This document shows positions 1 through 6,720 of a stretch of DNA of 8,027 nt, in pieces. The notes beneath the pieces were generated by a model. The model was not told the origin of the DNA. It saw only the letters and a list, made by a program, of their open reading frames with translations, and did no database searches. Numbering within the stretch: the first letter of the stretch is position 1; each line of letters begins with the position of its first letter. The stretch is from an uncultured Eubacteriales bacterium (GTDB lineage Bacteria; Bacillota; Clostridia; Oscillospirales; Oscillospiraceae), in contig URPI01000101.1 of the NCBI GenBank assembly GCA_900549705.1, forward strand, positions 1 through 8,027, in the 5' to 3' direction. The position numbers and the translations under genes are program-made.

Positions 1-22
1 GTGGTGCGCCCCAAAAGCGTAT

Positions 23-63
23 AAAAATGGATGCCTCCTCAAAAAAGGGAGGCATCCATTTTT
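23..63 (-). terminator. Intrinsic terminator of the rubrerythrin gene (possibly bidirectional)
   Basis: A perfect 16-bp inverted repeat (arms 23-38 and 48-63) encloses a 9-base loop at 39-47. It begins 4 bases past the rubrerythrin stop codon. Read on the minus strand, the GC-rich stem core (GGATGCCTCC and complement) is followed by a run of T. On the plus strand the second arm also ends in TTTTT, so the hairpin could stop transcription arriving from either side. Nothing can be assigned to the 22 bases left of it. Confidence 0.93.
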
Positions 64-67
64 CTCC

Positions 68-604
68 TTAGTAATTCTCTGCGCGAACCTCAAAGTAGCT
101 TTGCGGATGGTTGCAGGTGGGGCAGATTTCCGGTGCCTTTTCGCCGATAACGATGTGGCCGCAGTTTCGGCATTCCCAAACTTTAACCGTACTCTTGGCA
201 AACACCTGTGCTGTCTCCACATTATGAAGCAGTGCCCGATAGCGCTCCTCATGATGCTTTTCAATGGCCGCAACCAGACGGAATCTGGCGGCCAGCTCCG
301 GGAAGCCCTCCTCCTCGGCGGTTTTGGCAAAACCCTCGTACATATCCGTCCATTCGTAATTTTCGCCCTCGGCAGCGGCTTTCAGGTTTTCGGCGGTAGA
401 GCCAATACCGTTCAGCTCTTTGAACCACAGCTTCGCGTGCTCCTTTTCGTTTTCTGCGGTTTTCAGAAACAGAGCAGCAATCTGCTCATAGCCGTCTTTC
501 TTTGCCTTCGAGGCAAAATAGGTGTATTTGTTGCGTGCTTCGGATTCGCCGGCAAATGCGGCCATCAGATTTTTTTCGGTTTGTGTGCCTGCATACTTGC
601 TCAT
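68..604 (-). CDS. rbr: Rubrerythrin (diiron peroxidase with C-terminal rubredoxin domain)
   Basis: Cytoplasmic non-haem diiron protein of 178 aa. In this family it reduces hydrogen peroxide to water with electrons from rubredoxin or NADH-linked reductases, and it is a standard oxidative-stress defence of anaerobes. The N-terminal four-helix ferritin-like domain (about 1-135) carries the full ligand set by comparison with Desulfovibrio rubrerythrin: E20 (AGESEARNKY), E53 and H56 (ENEKEH), E81 and E84 (GENYEW), E115 and H118 (EKHH). The C-terminal rubredoxin-like domain has C145/C148 and C161/C164 (CRNCGH, CPTCNHPQ). The ATG at 604 is preferred because GAAAGGAAG lies about 7 bases upstream and the protein then starts MSKYAGTQTEKN, as in the family. 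An in-frame TTG at 622 would add six residues upstream of that ribosome site and is unlikely. The gene is monocistronic between its own promoter (649-677) and terminator (23-63), divergent from the mdh-hdr operon. It appears intact. Confidence 0.96.
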   Translation of the reverse strand: MSKYAGTQTEKNLMAAFAGESEARNKYTYFASKAKKDGYEQIAALFLKTAENEKEHAKLWFKELNGIGSTAENLKAAAEGENYEWTDMYEGFAKTAEEEGFPELAARFRLVAAIEKHHEERYRALLHNVETAQVFAKSTVKVWECRNCGHIVIGEKAPEICPTCNHPQSYFEVRAENY

Positions 605-629
605 GGTAACGCTTCCTTTCAAATCATTG

Positions 630-644
630 GTGGGATACTCCCAC
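630..644. promoter_or_regulatory. Palindrome GTGGGA-N3-TCCCAC at the rubrerythrin transcription start (candidate operator)
   Basis: Perfect 6-bp arms at 630-635 and 639-644 around TAC. It starts about 5 bases downstream of the -10 box of the rubrerythrin promoter, so it would cover the predicted start site and first transcribed bases. That is a position typical of a repressor operator or a short 5' hairpin. It does not match the PerR, Fur or Rex consensus as I know them. The regulator is unknown. Confidence 0.4.
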
Positions 645-648
645 GCTC

Positions 649-677
649 ATTGTACCCATCTGTGATTCCCTTGTCAA
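649..677 (-). promoter_or_regulatory. Housekeeping sigma promoter of rubrerythrin
   Basis: On the minus strand there is a perfect -35 TTGACA (672-677), a 17-base spacer and -10 TACAAT (649-654, one mismatch to TATAAT). Transcription would begin near 642, giving a leader of about 38 bases before the ATG at 604. A 7-bp inverted repeat CTCATTG (646-652) / CAATGAG (675-681) overlaps the two promoter boxes. Confidence 0.88.
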
Positions 678-919
678 TGAGAAAAAGTGATGGATGAAAC
701 AGGGAAAATCGATGAAGCCTATGGAATTATTCTCAAAGTAGGCGTATAATGAATAATGAAAAAATGCTCGTGTGGGAGAATGGAAACCACTTGGGCGTAT
801 GCCCATCTGGCAAAACCGCCGAGCCTGAAAAGGTTATCGCAACCATTGCTCACTGTTGCAGAGAAAAAATACGGGATGAGCGCTGAAAAATTCCCAATGT
901 TTTCAAAAAATTTCCAAGA

Positions 920-940
920 GTCATTCCAAAATGGAATGAC
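920..940. repeat. Perfect 9-bp inverted repeat, GTCATTCCA / TGGAATGAC
   Basis: Arms at 920-928 and 932-940 around a 3-base AAA centre, with no mismatches. It sits about 175 bases upstream of the mdh -35 box and about 240 bases upstream of the rubrerythrin -35. It has no T-run on either side, so it is not a typical terminator. It could be a dyad for a dimeric regulator or a remnant of a palindromic intergenic repeat. Function unknown. Confidence 0.5.
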
Positions 941-1104
941 CATAAGTCCTGAGTTCAATGTCCCAAATGCGTTATAGCAGGGAAGTCCCTTCCATTTTGC
1001 ACTCCGACGGCTGCCTGACTTGTGCAGACAGCTTAACTGGCGAAGATTTTTATAGGCGGATTTGTATTTTCTGCTATATCGAAAACTGGGAGCACCCATA
1101 GAAA

Positions 1105-1132
1105 ATATCAGTTTCACATTTATGACTGATAT
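1105..1132. promoter_or_regulatory. Inverted repeat ATATCAGT-N12-ACTGATAT framing the mdh -35 box
   Basis: Perfect 8-bp arms (1105-1112 and 1125-1132) with a 12-base spacer. The -35 hexamer of the mdh promoter lies just inside the left arm and the right arm lies in the promoter spacer, so a protein bound here would block RNA polymerase. Centre-to-centre distance of the arms is 20 bases, about two helical turns. No known operator consensus is recognised. Confidence 0.45.
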
Positions 1133-1141
1133 AGATATAAT
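1113..1141 (+). promoter_or_regulatory. Promoter of the mdh-fumC-hdr operon
   Basis: -35 TTCACA (1113-1118, one mismatch to TTGACA), 17-base spacer, perfect -10 TATAAT (1136-1141). Transcription is predicted near 1148, leaving a leader of about 40 bases before the mdh ATG. The upstream side is AT-rich. No comparable promoter was seen in the short gaps between the downstream genes, which supports a single operon. Confidence 0.8.
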
Positions 1142-1188
1142 TTTACTGAAAGAAAACATCAGAAAAGCGGCTGAAAGGAGCAAATATC

Positions 1189-2139
1189 ATGAGTACAAAA
1201 ATCACCATTGTGGGCGCAGGCAGCGTCGGTTCCACCATTGCAAACGACCTGGTGGCTATGAACATTGCAACGGAGATCCTTTTGATTGATATTAACGAGC
1301 AAAAAGCCTTTGGTGAGGCAATGGATATCTACCAGGGCACGGGATTTACCGCGCCCGCAATCATCCGGCCAGGCCATTACGAGGATGCGGTTGGCTCCTC
1401 CATCGTGATTATCACCTCCGGTGTGGCGCGGAAGCCCGGTCAGTCTCGTTTGGAGCTGGCGCAGACCAATGTCAATATTTTGAAGCAGATTACGCCAGAC
1501 ATTGTGAAGTATGCCCCCGATGCCATTTATATCATCGTGTCCAATCCGGTGGACGTGATGACTTATGTGTTCCACAAAATTTCCGGCATCCCTGCTAAGC
1601 ACATCATTGGTTCCGGTACCGTACTGGATACCGTTCGTCTGCAAACCGAGCTGGCAAAGGAATTCCAAATCAGCCCTAAGAATGTTCACGCCCATGTCTA
1701 TGGCGAGCACGGCGACTCTTCCTTTGTGCCTTGGTCGCTGGCAACCATTTCTAATAACCGGGTAGATATGTATAAGACTCACGCGCCGCACCCGGAGCGA
1801 ATTAAGTTCAATGGGAACTTTGAGGAATTTGAGGATCGGGTGCGCAAATCCGGTGCGGTTGTCATCCAGTCCAAGGGGGCGACCTTTTATGCAGTGGCTT
1901 TCTCCGTGTGCCATATCATTAAGTGCATCCTCAATGGCTCCGGCACGGCGCTGACTGTTTCTACGATGATGAACGGGGAGTATGGCGTTTCCGATGTGTG
2001 CTTGAGTGTGCTGTGCATTGTGGATGATGATGGAATTCGCGGCAAAATTATGAACGACCTGAATGAAGAAGAATTGGAAAAGCTTCACAAAAGCGCCAAT
2101 AAGCTGAAAGAAACCATTTCCGCAATTGATATACGATAA
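1189..2139 (+). CDS. mdh: NAD-dependent malate dehydrogenase of the lactate/malate dehydrogenase family (LDH-like)
   Basis: Cytoplasmic dehydrogenase of 316 aa, usual length for the family. Predicted reaction: oxaloacetate + NADH to malate. The Rossmann NAD motif is GAGSVG (9-14), with D34 at the end of beta-2 favouring NAD over NADP. Catalytic residues by family alignment: R87 (LDH R109), N119 (SNPVDV), D147 (D168), R150 (R171) and H174 (H195, in YGEHGDS). The substrate-specificity residue, Gln102 in lactate dehydrogenases, is Arg here (R81 in ARKPGQSR), the hallmark of malate dehydrogenase. The rest (GSGTVLDTVR, GEHGDS) is LDH-like, so automated annotation may say L-lactate dehydrogenase. 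The neighbouring fumarase supports malate as product. AAAGGAG (1174-1180) precedes the ATG by 8 bases. First gene of the operon, 14 bases before fumC. Family certain, substrate likely. Confidence 0.87.
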   Translation: MSTKITIVGAGSVGSTIANDLVAMNIATEILLIDINEQKAFGEAMDIYQGTGFTAPAIIRPGHYEDAVGSSIVIITSGVARKPGQSRLELAQTNVNILKQITPDIVKYAPDAIYIIVSNPVDVMTYVFHKISGIPAKHIIGSGTVLDTVRLQTELAKEFQISPKNVHAHVYGEHGDSSFVPWSLATISNNRVDMYKTHAPHPERIKFNGNFEEFEDRVRKSGAVVIQSKGATFYAVAFSVCHIIKCILNGSGTALTVSTMMNGEYGVSDVCLSVLCIVDDDGIRGKIMNDLNEEELEKLHKSANKLKETISAIDIR

Positions 2140-2153
2140 GGAGAAGCAAAGCG

Positions 2154-3530
2154 ATGGAATATCGTATTGAGCATGATTCTATGGGGGAAATGCAGGTCCC
2201 TGCCGACAAATATTGGGGTGCGCAAACTCAGCGCAGTCACGAAAATTTTCCCATCGGTGTTGGGATTGAAACCATGCCGGAGGAGATCGTCCATGCCTTT
2301 GGTATCCTGAAACTGGCGGCTGCCAGAGCAAATCATGTACTGAAGCCCGAAAAAATGACGGATGAAAAGCTGGCTGCCATTGAAAAGGCCGCCGGGGAGG
2401 TCATTTCAGGTGAACTCAACGGCCATTTTCCTTTGGTTGTCTGGCAGACCGGCTCCGGCACCCAGTCCAACATGAATACCAACGAGGTTATCGCCAACCG
2501 GGCGAACTTGATTGCCGGGAAAAAGCTGGTGCATCCCAACGACGATGTTAACATGAGCCAGTCCTCCAACGATACCTTCCCCACGGCGATGCACATTGCA
2601 GCGGTATATGCCATTGAAAACCGGGTGCTGCCGGCAGTGGACACCTTGGTAAAGACCTTCCGGCAGCTGGAACAGGAGAACAGGGATGCAGTAAAATCCG
2701 GCAGAACCCATTTGCAGGATGCCGTACCCATTTCCTTTGGACAGGAGATTTCTGGTTGGCGAACCAGCTTGGAGCGGGATTATGCCATGTTGGAGCTGTC
2801 CCTTCCCGGTTTGCGGGAACTTGCTCTGGGCGGAACGGCTGTGGGCACTGGTCTGAATGCCCCTAAGGGGTTCGGGGAGCAGGTTGCCCGGGAGGTTGCC
2901 GATATAACAGGCAAGGCTTTTGTCACGGCTGCCAATAAATTCCACGCCTTGACCTCCAAGGATGAGCTGGTGTTTGCTCATGGTGCACTGAAAGCGCTGG
3001 CAGCAGACATGATGAAGATTGCCAACGATGTACGCTGGCTGGCCTCCGGCCCCCGAGACGGGCTGGGCGAAATCTTCATTCCTGAAAACGAACCCGGCTC
3101 CTCCATTATGCCGGGTAAGGTCAATCCCACACAGTGTGAGGCCGTTACCATGGTGGCTGTGCAGGTTATGGGCAACGATGCTACCATCGGTTTTGCAGCC
3201 AGCCAGGGCAATTTTGAGCTGAATGTCTTTATGCCTGTGATGGCTTATAACTTCCTCCAGTCTGCCCGGCTGCTGGCAGAGTCCATCCAGTCTTTTCATG
3301 ACCGCTGTGCCGTTGGCATCCGCGCAAATCGGGAGAAGATGCATCACAATCTGCATAATTCCCTGATGCTGGTCACTGCTCTGAATCCCTATATCGGATA
3401 TGAAAATGCTGCAAAGACAGCGAAGAAGGCATTCCGGGAGAATATTTCCCTCAAGCAGGCCTGTGTAGAGCTTGGATTTTTAACAAGTGAGAAATTTGAC
3501 GAAGTATTCCACCCAGAAGAAATGATTTGA
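2154..3530 (+). CDS. fumC: Class II fumarate hydratase (fumarase C)
   Basis: Homotetrameric, iron-independent fumarase of 458 aa, normal full length. It interconverts malate and fumarate in the cytoplasm. Conserved aspartase/fumarase blocks are present: GSGTQSNMNTNE (100-111), DDVNMSQSSND (130-140), GRTHLQDA with H186 (E. coli H188), and the superfamily signature GSSIMPGKVNP (315-325), whose S316 matches the catalytic S318 of E. coli. K322, N324 and E329 match E. coli K324, N326 and E331. The N-terminus (EHDSMGEMQVPADKYWGAQTQR) and the GSGTQSNMN block favour fumarase over aspartase, although the two are close relatives. AAGGAG (2138-2143) overlaps the mdh stop codon, so expression follows mdh closely. 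With Mdh it supplies fumarate from oxaloacetate, or runs in reverse. Confidence 0.95.
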   Translation: MEYRIEHDSMGEMQVPADKYWGAQTQRSHENFPIGVGIETMPEEIVHAFGILKLAAARANHVLKPEKMTDEKLAAIEKAAGEVISGELNGHFPLVVWQTGSGTQSNMNTNEVIANRANLIAGKKLVHPNDDVNMSQSSNDTFPTAMHIAAVYAIENRVLPAVDTLVKTFRQLEQENRDAVKSGRTHLQDAVPISFGQEISGWRTSLERDYAMLELSLPGLRELALGGTAVGTGLNAPKGFGEQVAREVADITGKAFVTAANKFHALTSKDELVFAHGALKALAADMMKIANDVRWLASGPRDGLGEIFIPENEPGSSIMPGKVNPTQCEAVTMVAVQVMGNDATIGFAASQGNFELNVFMPVMAYNFLQSARLLAESIQSFHDRCAVGIRANREKMHHNLHNSLMLVTALNPYIGYENAAKTAKKAFRENISLKQACVELGFLTSEKFDEVFHPEEMI

Positions 3531-3546
3531 TGCGGAGGCTCCAATC

Positions 3547-4338
3547 ATGACATACAGTTATTTTCCAGGCTGCACACTGAAAACAACGGGCACGGCATTG
3601 GATCACTGTGGCAGGCAGGCGGCTCAGGCACTGGGCATCCGGCTGGAGGAAATTCCAGACTGGCAGTGCTGCGGCGGCGTTTATCCCATGGCAAGGGACG
3701 AGATTGCAACAAGGCTTTCTTCTGTCCGGGCACTGTGCGCGGCGCGTGAGACCGGTGGGAAGCTGGTGACCATGTGTTCTGCCTGTTACCATGTTCTCAG
3801 GCGTGTCAACAACGATATGCGCACCCAGGGTGACATCCGCCAGAAGGTCAACAACTATCTCAGGTTGGAGGTTCCCTATGGCGGAGAGGCAGAGGTTGTG
3901 CATTACCTGGAGGTTTTGCGGGATGAAATCGGCTGGAAAGCCTTGAAGGAAAAGGTGGAAAAGCCCCTGACCGGAAGGAAAATTGGTGCCTATTATGGCT
4001 GCCTGCTGCTGCGTCCCAGCAAAGAGCTTGGCTTCGATGACCCGGAAAATCCCACCATCATGGAGGATTTCATTCGGGCGCTGGGGGCGGAGCCGGTAAC
4101 CTATGCCATGCGCAATGAGTGCTGCGGCGGCTATACCACCCTCGAAAATGCGGGATATGCCGCGAAACAGGCGCAGAAGGTTCTGGATGATGCTGCCTGC
4201 CATGGTGCAGAGCTGCTTATTACTGCCTGCCCGCTGTGTATGTACAATCTGACCAGGAATACAAATAGAGTTGTTCCTGTCAAATACTTTACAGAGTTGC
4301 TTTTTGAGGCGCTGGGATTGGAGGAGGACAATGGCTGA
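3547..4338 (+). CDS. hdrB: Heterodisulfide reductase subunit B-like protein (two CCG domains)
   Basis: Protein of 263 aa with two complete cysteine-rich CCG motifs, the signature of HdrB and relatives. The first has C9, C41-C42-G and C77-x-x-C80. The second has C152, C192-C193-G and C228-x-x-C231. In methanogen HdrB each motif holds a noncubane [4Fe-4S] cluster, and together they reduce the CoM-S-S-CoB heterodisulfide. Bacteria of this kind should lack those cofactors, so the substrate here is unknown. All cysteines are kept, implying a working catalytic or electron-transfer site. There is no signal peptide or membrane segment. GGAGG at 3534-3538 lies 8 bases before the ATG, 16 bases after the fumC stop. 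The 3' end overlaps hdrC by 8 bases. Similar CCG domains occur in TfrB (thiol:fumarate reductase), GlpC, LutA and SdhE-type proteins. Immediate linkage to HdrC and HdrA decides for HdrB. Confidence 0.93.
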   Translation: MTYSYFPGCTLKTTGTALDHCGRQAAQALGIRLEEIPDWQCCGGVYPMARDEIATRLSSVRALCAARETGGKLVTMCSACYHVLRRVNNDMRTQGDIRQKVNNYLRLEVPYGGEAEVVHYLEVLRDEIGWKALKEKVEKPLTGRKIGAYYGCLLLRPSKELGFDDPENPTIMEDFIRALGAEPVTYAMRNECCGGYTTLENAGYAAKQAQKVLDDAACHGAELLITACPLCMYNLTRNTNRVVPVKYFTELLFEALGLEEDNG

Positions 4339-4717
4339 TACGATTTTGCTGGACACCATTATGTCCATCTCCGGTGTCAACCCAAGAAAGTGCATGAGGT
4401 GCGGCAAGTGCTCTGGTGCCTGCCCTGCCTATGACGAAATGGAATACCACCCCCATCAATTCGTTTCTATGGTGGAAAATGGCCGCATTGAGGAGCTGAT
4501 GTGCTCCCGTGGTATCTACACCTGCCTGAGCTGCTTTGCCTGCGTGGAACGTTGCCCCAGAAATGTGGAGCCTGCGAAGCTCATTGAGGCGGTTCGTCTG
4601 ACGGTCATTCGGCAGCAGGGGAGCAATCACCTGACACCGGAGCAAATCCCGGCGCTCCTGGATACGGATATGCCGCAGCAAGCCATCACCAGCGCTTTCC
4701 GCAAGTATAAAAGGTAA
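4331..4717 (+). CDS. hdrC: Heterodisulfide reductase subunit C-like protein (two [4Fe-4S] clusters)
   Basis: Small ferredoxin-like subunit of 128 aa with two cluster motifs: C21-x2-C24-x2-C27-x3-C31-P and C65-x2-C68-x2-C71-x3-C75-P. In Hdr complexes it passes electrons from HdrA to HdrB. Length and spacing of the motifs fit a stand-alone soluble HdrC. The start at 4331 lies inside the last codons of hdrB (8-base overlap), with GGAGG/GAGG at 4321-4327 just upstream, so the two are probably translationally coupled to give equal amounts. The frame is open further upstream, to 4271, but that would run 68 bases into hdrB with no ribosome site. Unlike TfrB of methanogens, HdrC and HdrB are separate proteins here. 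Confidence 0.92.
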   Translation: MADTILLDTIMSISGVNPRKCMRCGKCSGACPAYDEMEYHPHQFVSMVENGRIEELMCSRGIYTCLSCFACVERCPRNVEPAKLIEAVRLTVIRQQGSNHLTPEQIPALLDTDMPQQAITSAFRKYKR

Positions 4718-4728
4718 GGAGGGACACA

Positions 4729-6720
4729 ATGCAGAAGATAGGCGTTTTTGTTTGCTGGTGCGGCAGTAACATTGCAGCAACGGTGGACGTGGAGGCGGTT
4801 TCTCAGGCACTCAGCAAGGAACCCGGCGTTGTGTTCTCCACGAATTATCAATATATGTGCTCCCAAACCGGCCAGGATTTGATTCAGGAGAAGGTGCGTG
4901 AGCTTGGTCTTACTGGTGTTGTGGTGTGTTCCTGTTCTCCCAGAATGCACGAAAACACCTTCCGCAAAACCTGTGAAAAGGCTGGCCTGAATCCCTATAT
5001 GGTAGAGATTGCCAACATCCGAGAGCAGTGCTCTTGGATTCATAAGGATAAAGCGGAGGCTACGAAAAAGGCCATCATCCTGGGCAGAGCTGCCATTGCA
5101 AAGGTTATGCTGAATGCGCCCCTGCAAGCCGGAACCAGTCCGGTGAAAAAGCGTGCGCTGGTCATCGGCGGCGGCATTGCCGGAATCCAGACCGCACTGG
5201 ATATTGCGGATGCAGGCTTTGAGGTGGACATTGTGGAAAAGAAGCCCACCATTGGCGGCAAGATGACCCAGATCGATAAGACCTTCCCAACTCTGGACTG
5301 CGCTGCCTGCATTCTGACACCAAAGATGGTGGACTGTGCCCAAAATGAGAAAATCCACATCTACGCCTACTCTGAGGTGGCGGCGGTGAAGGGATTTGTG
5401 GGCAATTTCAAGGTGACCATCCGCAAGAAGGCACGTTTTGTAGATACAACCAAATGCACCGGCTGCGGCCTGTGTACCGAGAAGTGTCCCCAGAAAAAGG
5501 TTCCGAACGAATTCAATCTGGGGCTGGATACCCGCCGGGCCATTTACATTCCCTTTGCCCAGGCCGTGCCCAAGGTGGCAACCATCGACTCGGACTACTG
5601 CAATATGCTGCAAAAAGGCAAGTGTGGTGTTTGTGCCAGGGTGTGCTCTGCCGGAGCCATCGACTATACACAAAAGGATGAGTTGATTGAGGAGGAATAC
5701 GGTGCTATTGTGGCGGCCACCGGTTTCAATCCCATTGATTTGGGCCAATTCAACGAGTTCGCCTACGCGCAGAGCCCGGATGTGGTTTCCAGTTTGGAAT
5801 TTGAGCGGCTGATGAATGCCGCAGGCCCCACCGGCGGCACATTGCTGCGTCCCTCGGACGGAAAGCACCCCCACACCATCGTGTTTGTGCAGTGCGTTGG
5901 TTCTCGCTGCGACGGGGCGCAGAAGGGCAAGCCGTACTGCTCCAAAATTTGCTGTATGTATACCGCCAAGCACGCCATGCTGTGCCGGGAAAAATACCCC
6001 GACACGGAGGTGTATGTATTCTATATCGATGTGCGGACGCCAGGTAAGAACTTTGATGAGTTTTACCGCAGAGCAGTAGAGGAGTACGGTGTCCACTACA
6101 TCAAGGGCATGGTGGGCAAGGTCGTTCCTCAAAACGGAGTCTTGAAAGTCCAGGCATCCGACTTGCTGGATAACCATCAGCTTCACATTGACGCGGATAT
6201 GGTGGTTCTGGCGGCTGCCATTGAGCCGGATAAGAGCGCTCGTTCTCTGGCAACCATGCTTACTGCCTCTATGGATACCAACGACTTTTTCACCGAGGCA
6301 CACCCAAAGCTGCGGCCTGTGGAGAGCCCGACTGCCGGCATTTTCCTTTCCGGTGCCTGCCAGGGTCCCAAGGATATTCCAGAGACCGTTGCCCAGGCCG
6401 GTGCCGCCGCTGCAAAAGTTATTGGCCTTTTGAGCAAAAGTCAGTTGCTGTGCAATCCCTGTACCGCTCAGCCGGATGAGTCGATGTGCAACGGTTGCTC
6501 CAGCTGTGAAAAGGTTTGCCCCTATGGTGCTATCACTTACATCAATAAGGAATTTCGTGGACCCAATCGAACCACTGTTCTCCGGCGGGTGGCTCAGGTC
6601 AATCCGGCGGTCTGCCAGGGCTGCGGTGCTTGCACCGTTGCCTGTATGAGTGGCGCAATGGATTTGAAAGGGTTCTCCAACAGACAGATTATGGCAGAGG
6701 TGGATGCAATATGCAAATAA
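4729..6720 (+). CDS. hdrA: Heterodisulfide reductase subunit A-like flavin/iron-sulfur protein (bifurcating core)
   Basis: Cytoplasmic FAD and iron-sulfur protein of 663 aa, typical HdrA length. Order: N-terminal domain (C9, C11, CSCSPRMHE), FAD Rossmann fold with GGGIAG (147-152) and a downstream IGGKM, the HdrA motif LDCAACILTPKM (C191, C194), an inserted ferredoxin domain (C243, C246, C249, C253; then C291, C299, C302, C306), a second nucleotide-domain segment with a cysteine cluster (C389, C394, C404, C408, C409), and a C-terminal two-cluster ferredoxin (C587, C590, C593, C597; C629, C632, C635, C639). In the family the FAD splits electron pairs between ferredoxin and the HdrBC branch. 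No cysteine is replaced by an in-frame TGA (no selenocysteine form). AAGGAGG (4716-4722) overlaps the hdrC stop, 6 bases before the ATG. The end overlaps mvhD by 10 bases. Confidence 0.96.
   Translation: MQKIGVFVCWCGSNIAATVDVEAVSQALSKEPGVVFSTNYQYMCSQTGQDLIQEKVRELGLTGVVVCSCSPRMHENTFRKTCEKAGLNPYMVEIANIREQCSWIHKDKAEATKKAIILGRAAIAKVMLNAPLQAGTSPVKKRALVIGGGIAGIQTALDIADAGFEVDIVEKKPTIGGKMTQIDKTFPTLDCAACILTPKMVDCAQNEKIHIYAYSEVAAVKGFVGNFKVTIRKKARFVDTTKCTGCGLCTEKCPQKKVPNEFNLGLDTRRAIYIPFAQAVPKVATIDSDYCNMLQKGKCGVCARVCSAGAIDYTQKDELIEEEYGAIVAATGFNPIDLGQFNEFAYAQSPDVVSSLEFERLMNAAGPTGGTLLRPSDGKHPHTIVFVQCVGSRCDGAQKGKPYCSKICCMYTAKHAMLCREKYPDTEVYVFYIDVRTPGKNFDEFYRRAVEEYGVHYIKGMVGKVVPQNGVLKVQASDLLDNHQLHIDADMVVLAAAIEPDKSARSLATMLTASMDTNDFFTEAHPKLRPVESPTAGIFLSGACQGPKDIPETVAQAGAAAAKVIGLLSKSQLLCNPCTAQPDESMCNGCSSCEKVCPYGAITYINKEFRGPNRTTVLRRVAQVNPAVCQGCGACTVACMSGAMDLKGFSNRQIMAEVDAICK

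Larger units (their letters stand above)
605..1188. other. Divergent intergenic region without a convincing gene
   Basis: About 580 bases separate the start codons of rubrerythrin and mdh. The two ends hold the divergent promoters described separately. The middle (about 690-1100) is more AT-rich than the genes and has short open frames on both strands, including 756-977 plus (73 codons) and 719-1183 minus (154 codons). None has a good ribosome site or a recognisable domain. A TATAAT at 745-750 lacks a matching -35. Small imperfect hairpins occur at 1010-1032 (GCTG-CTG / CAG-CAGC arms). The translated flavour of 756-977 (AYAHLAKPPSLKRLSQPLL) recalls spurious peptides that I associate with intergenic repeats in gut clostridia. 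This is memory, not a search result. Confidence 0.6.

Noticed and set aside
605..622. Upstream TTG start adding six residues to rubrerythrin
   Set aside because: The ribosome site GAAAGGAAG lies between this TTG and the ATG at 604, so it can only serve the ATG. Family members begin near MSKYAGTQTEKN.
756..977. Possible 73-aa protein MKKCSCGRMETTW..., plus strand
   Set aside because: No Shine-Dalgarno sequence at a usable distance, no recognisable domain, low-complexity ending, and a composition that looks like translated intergenic DNA.
719..1183. Possible 154-aa protein on the minus strand across the intergenic region
   Set aside because: It overlaps the mdh promoter and ribosome site antisense, has no plausible ribosome site or domain, and runs over several inverted repeats.
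605..1188. PerR, Rex or Fur boxes or a known riboswitch in the divergent region
   Set aside because: No match to the consensus patterns I know. The dyads found have different sequences, and the predicted mdh leader (about 40 bases) is too short for a riboswitch.
2406..3356. 316-codon open frame antisense to fumC (and a similar one antisense to mdh, 1159-2088)
   Set aside because: Both are mirror frames of well-supported genes, with no domain and no ribosome site.
4627..6303. 558-codon open frame antisense to hdrA
   Set aside because: It is an antisense shadow of a strongly conserved cysteine-rich gene. The translation is rich in His, Leu and Gly with no recognisable motif.
4729..6720. Selenocysteine or frameshift in the HdrA/HdrB cysteine motifs
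   Set aside because: All motif positions read as ordinary Cys codons with no in-frame TGA, and both genes are uninterrupted.
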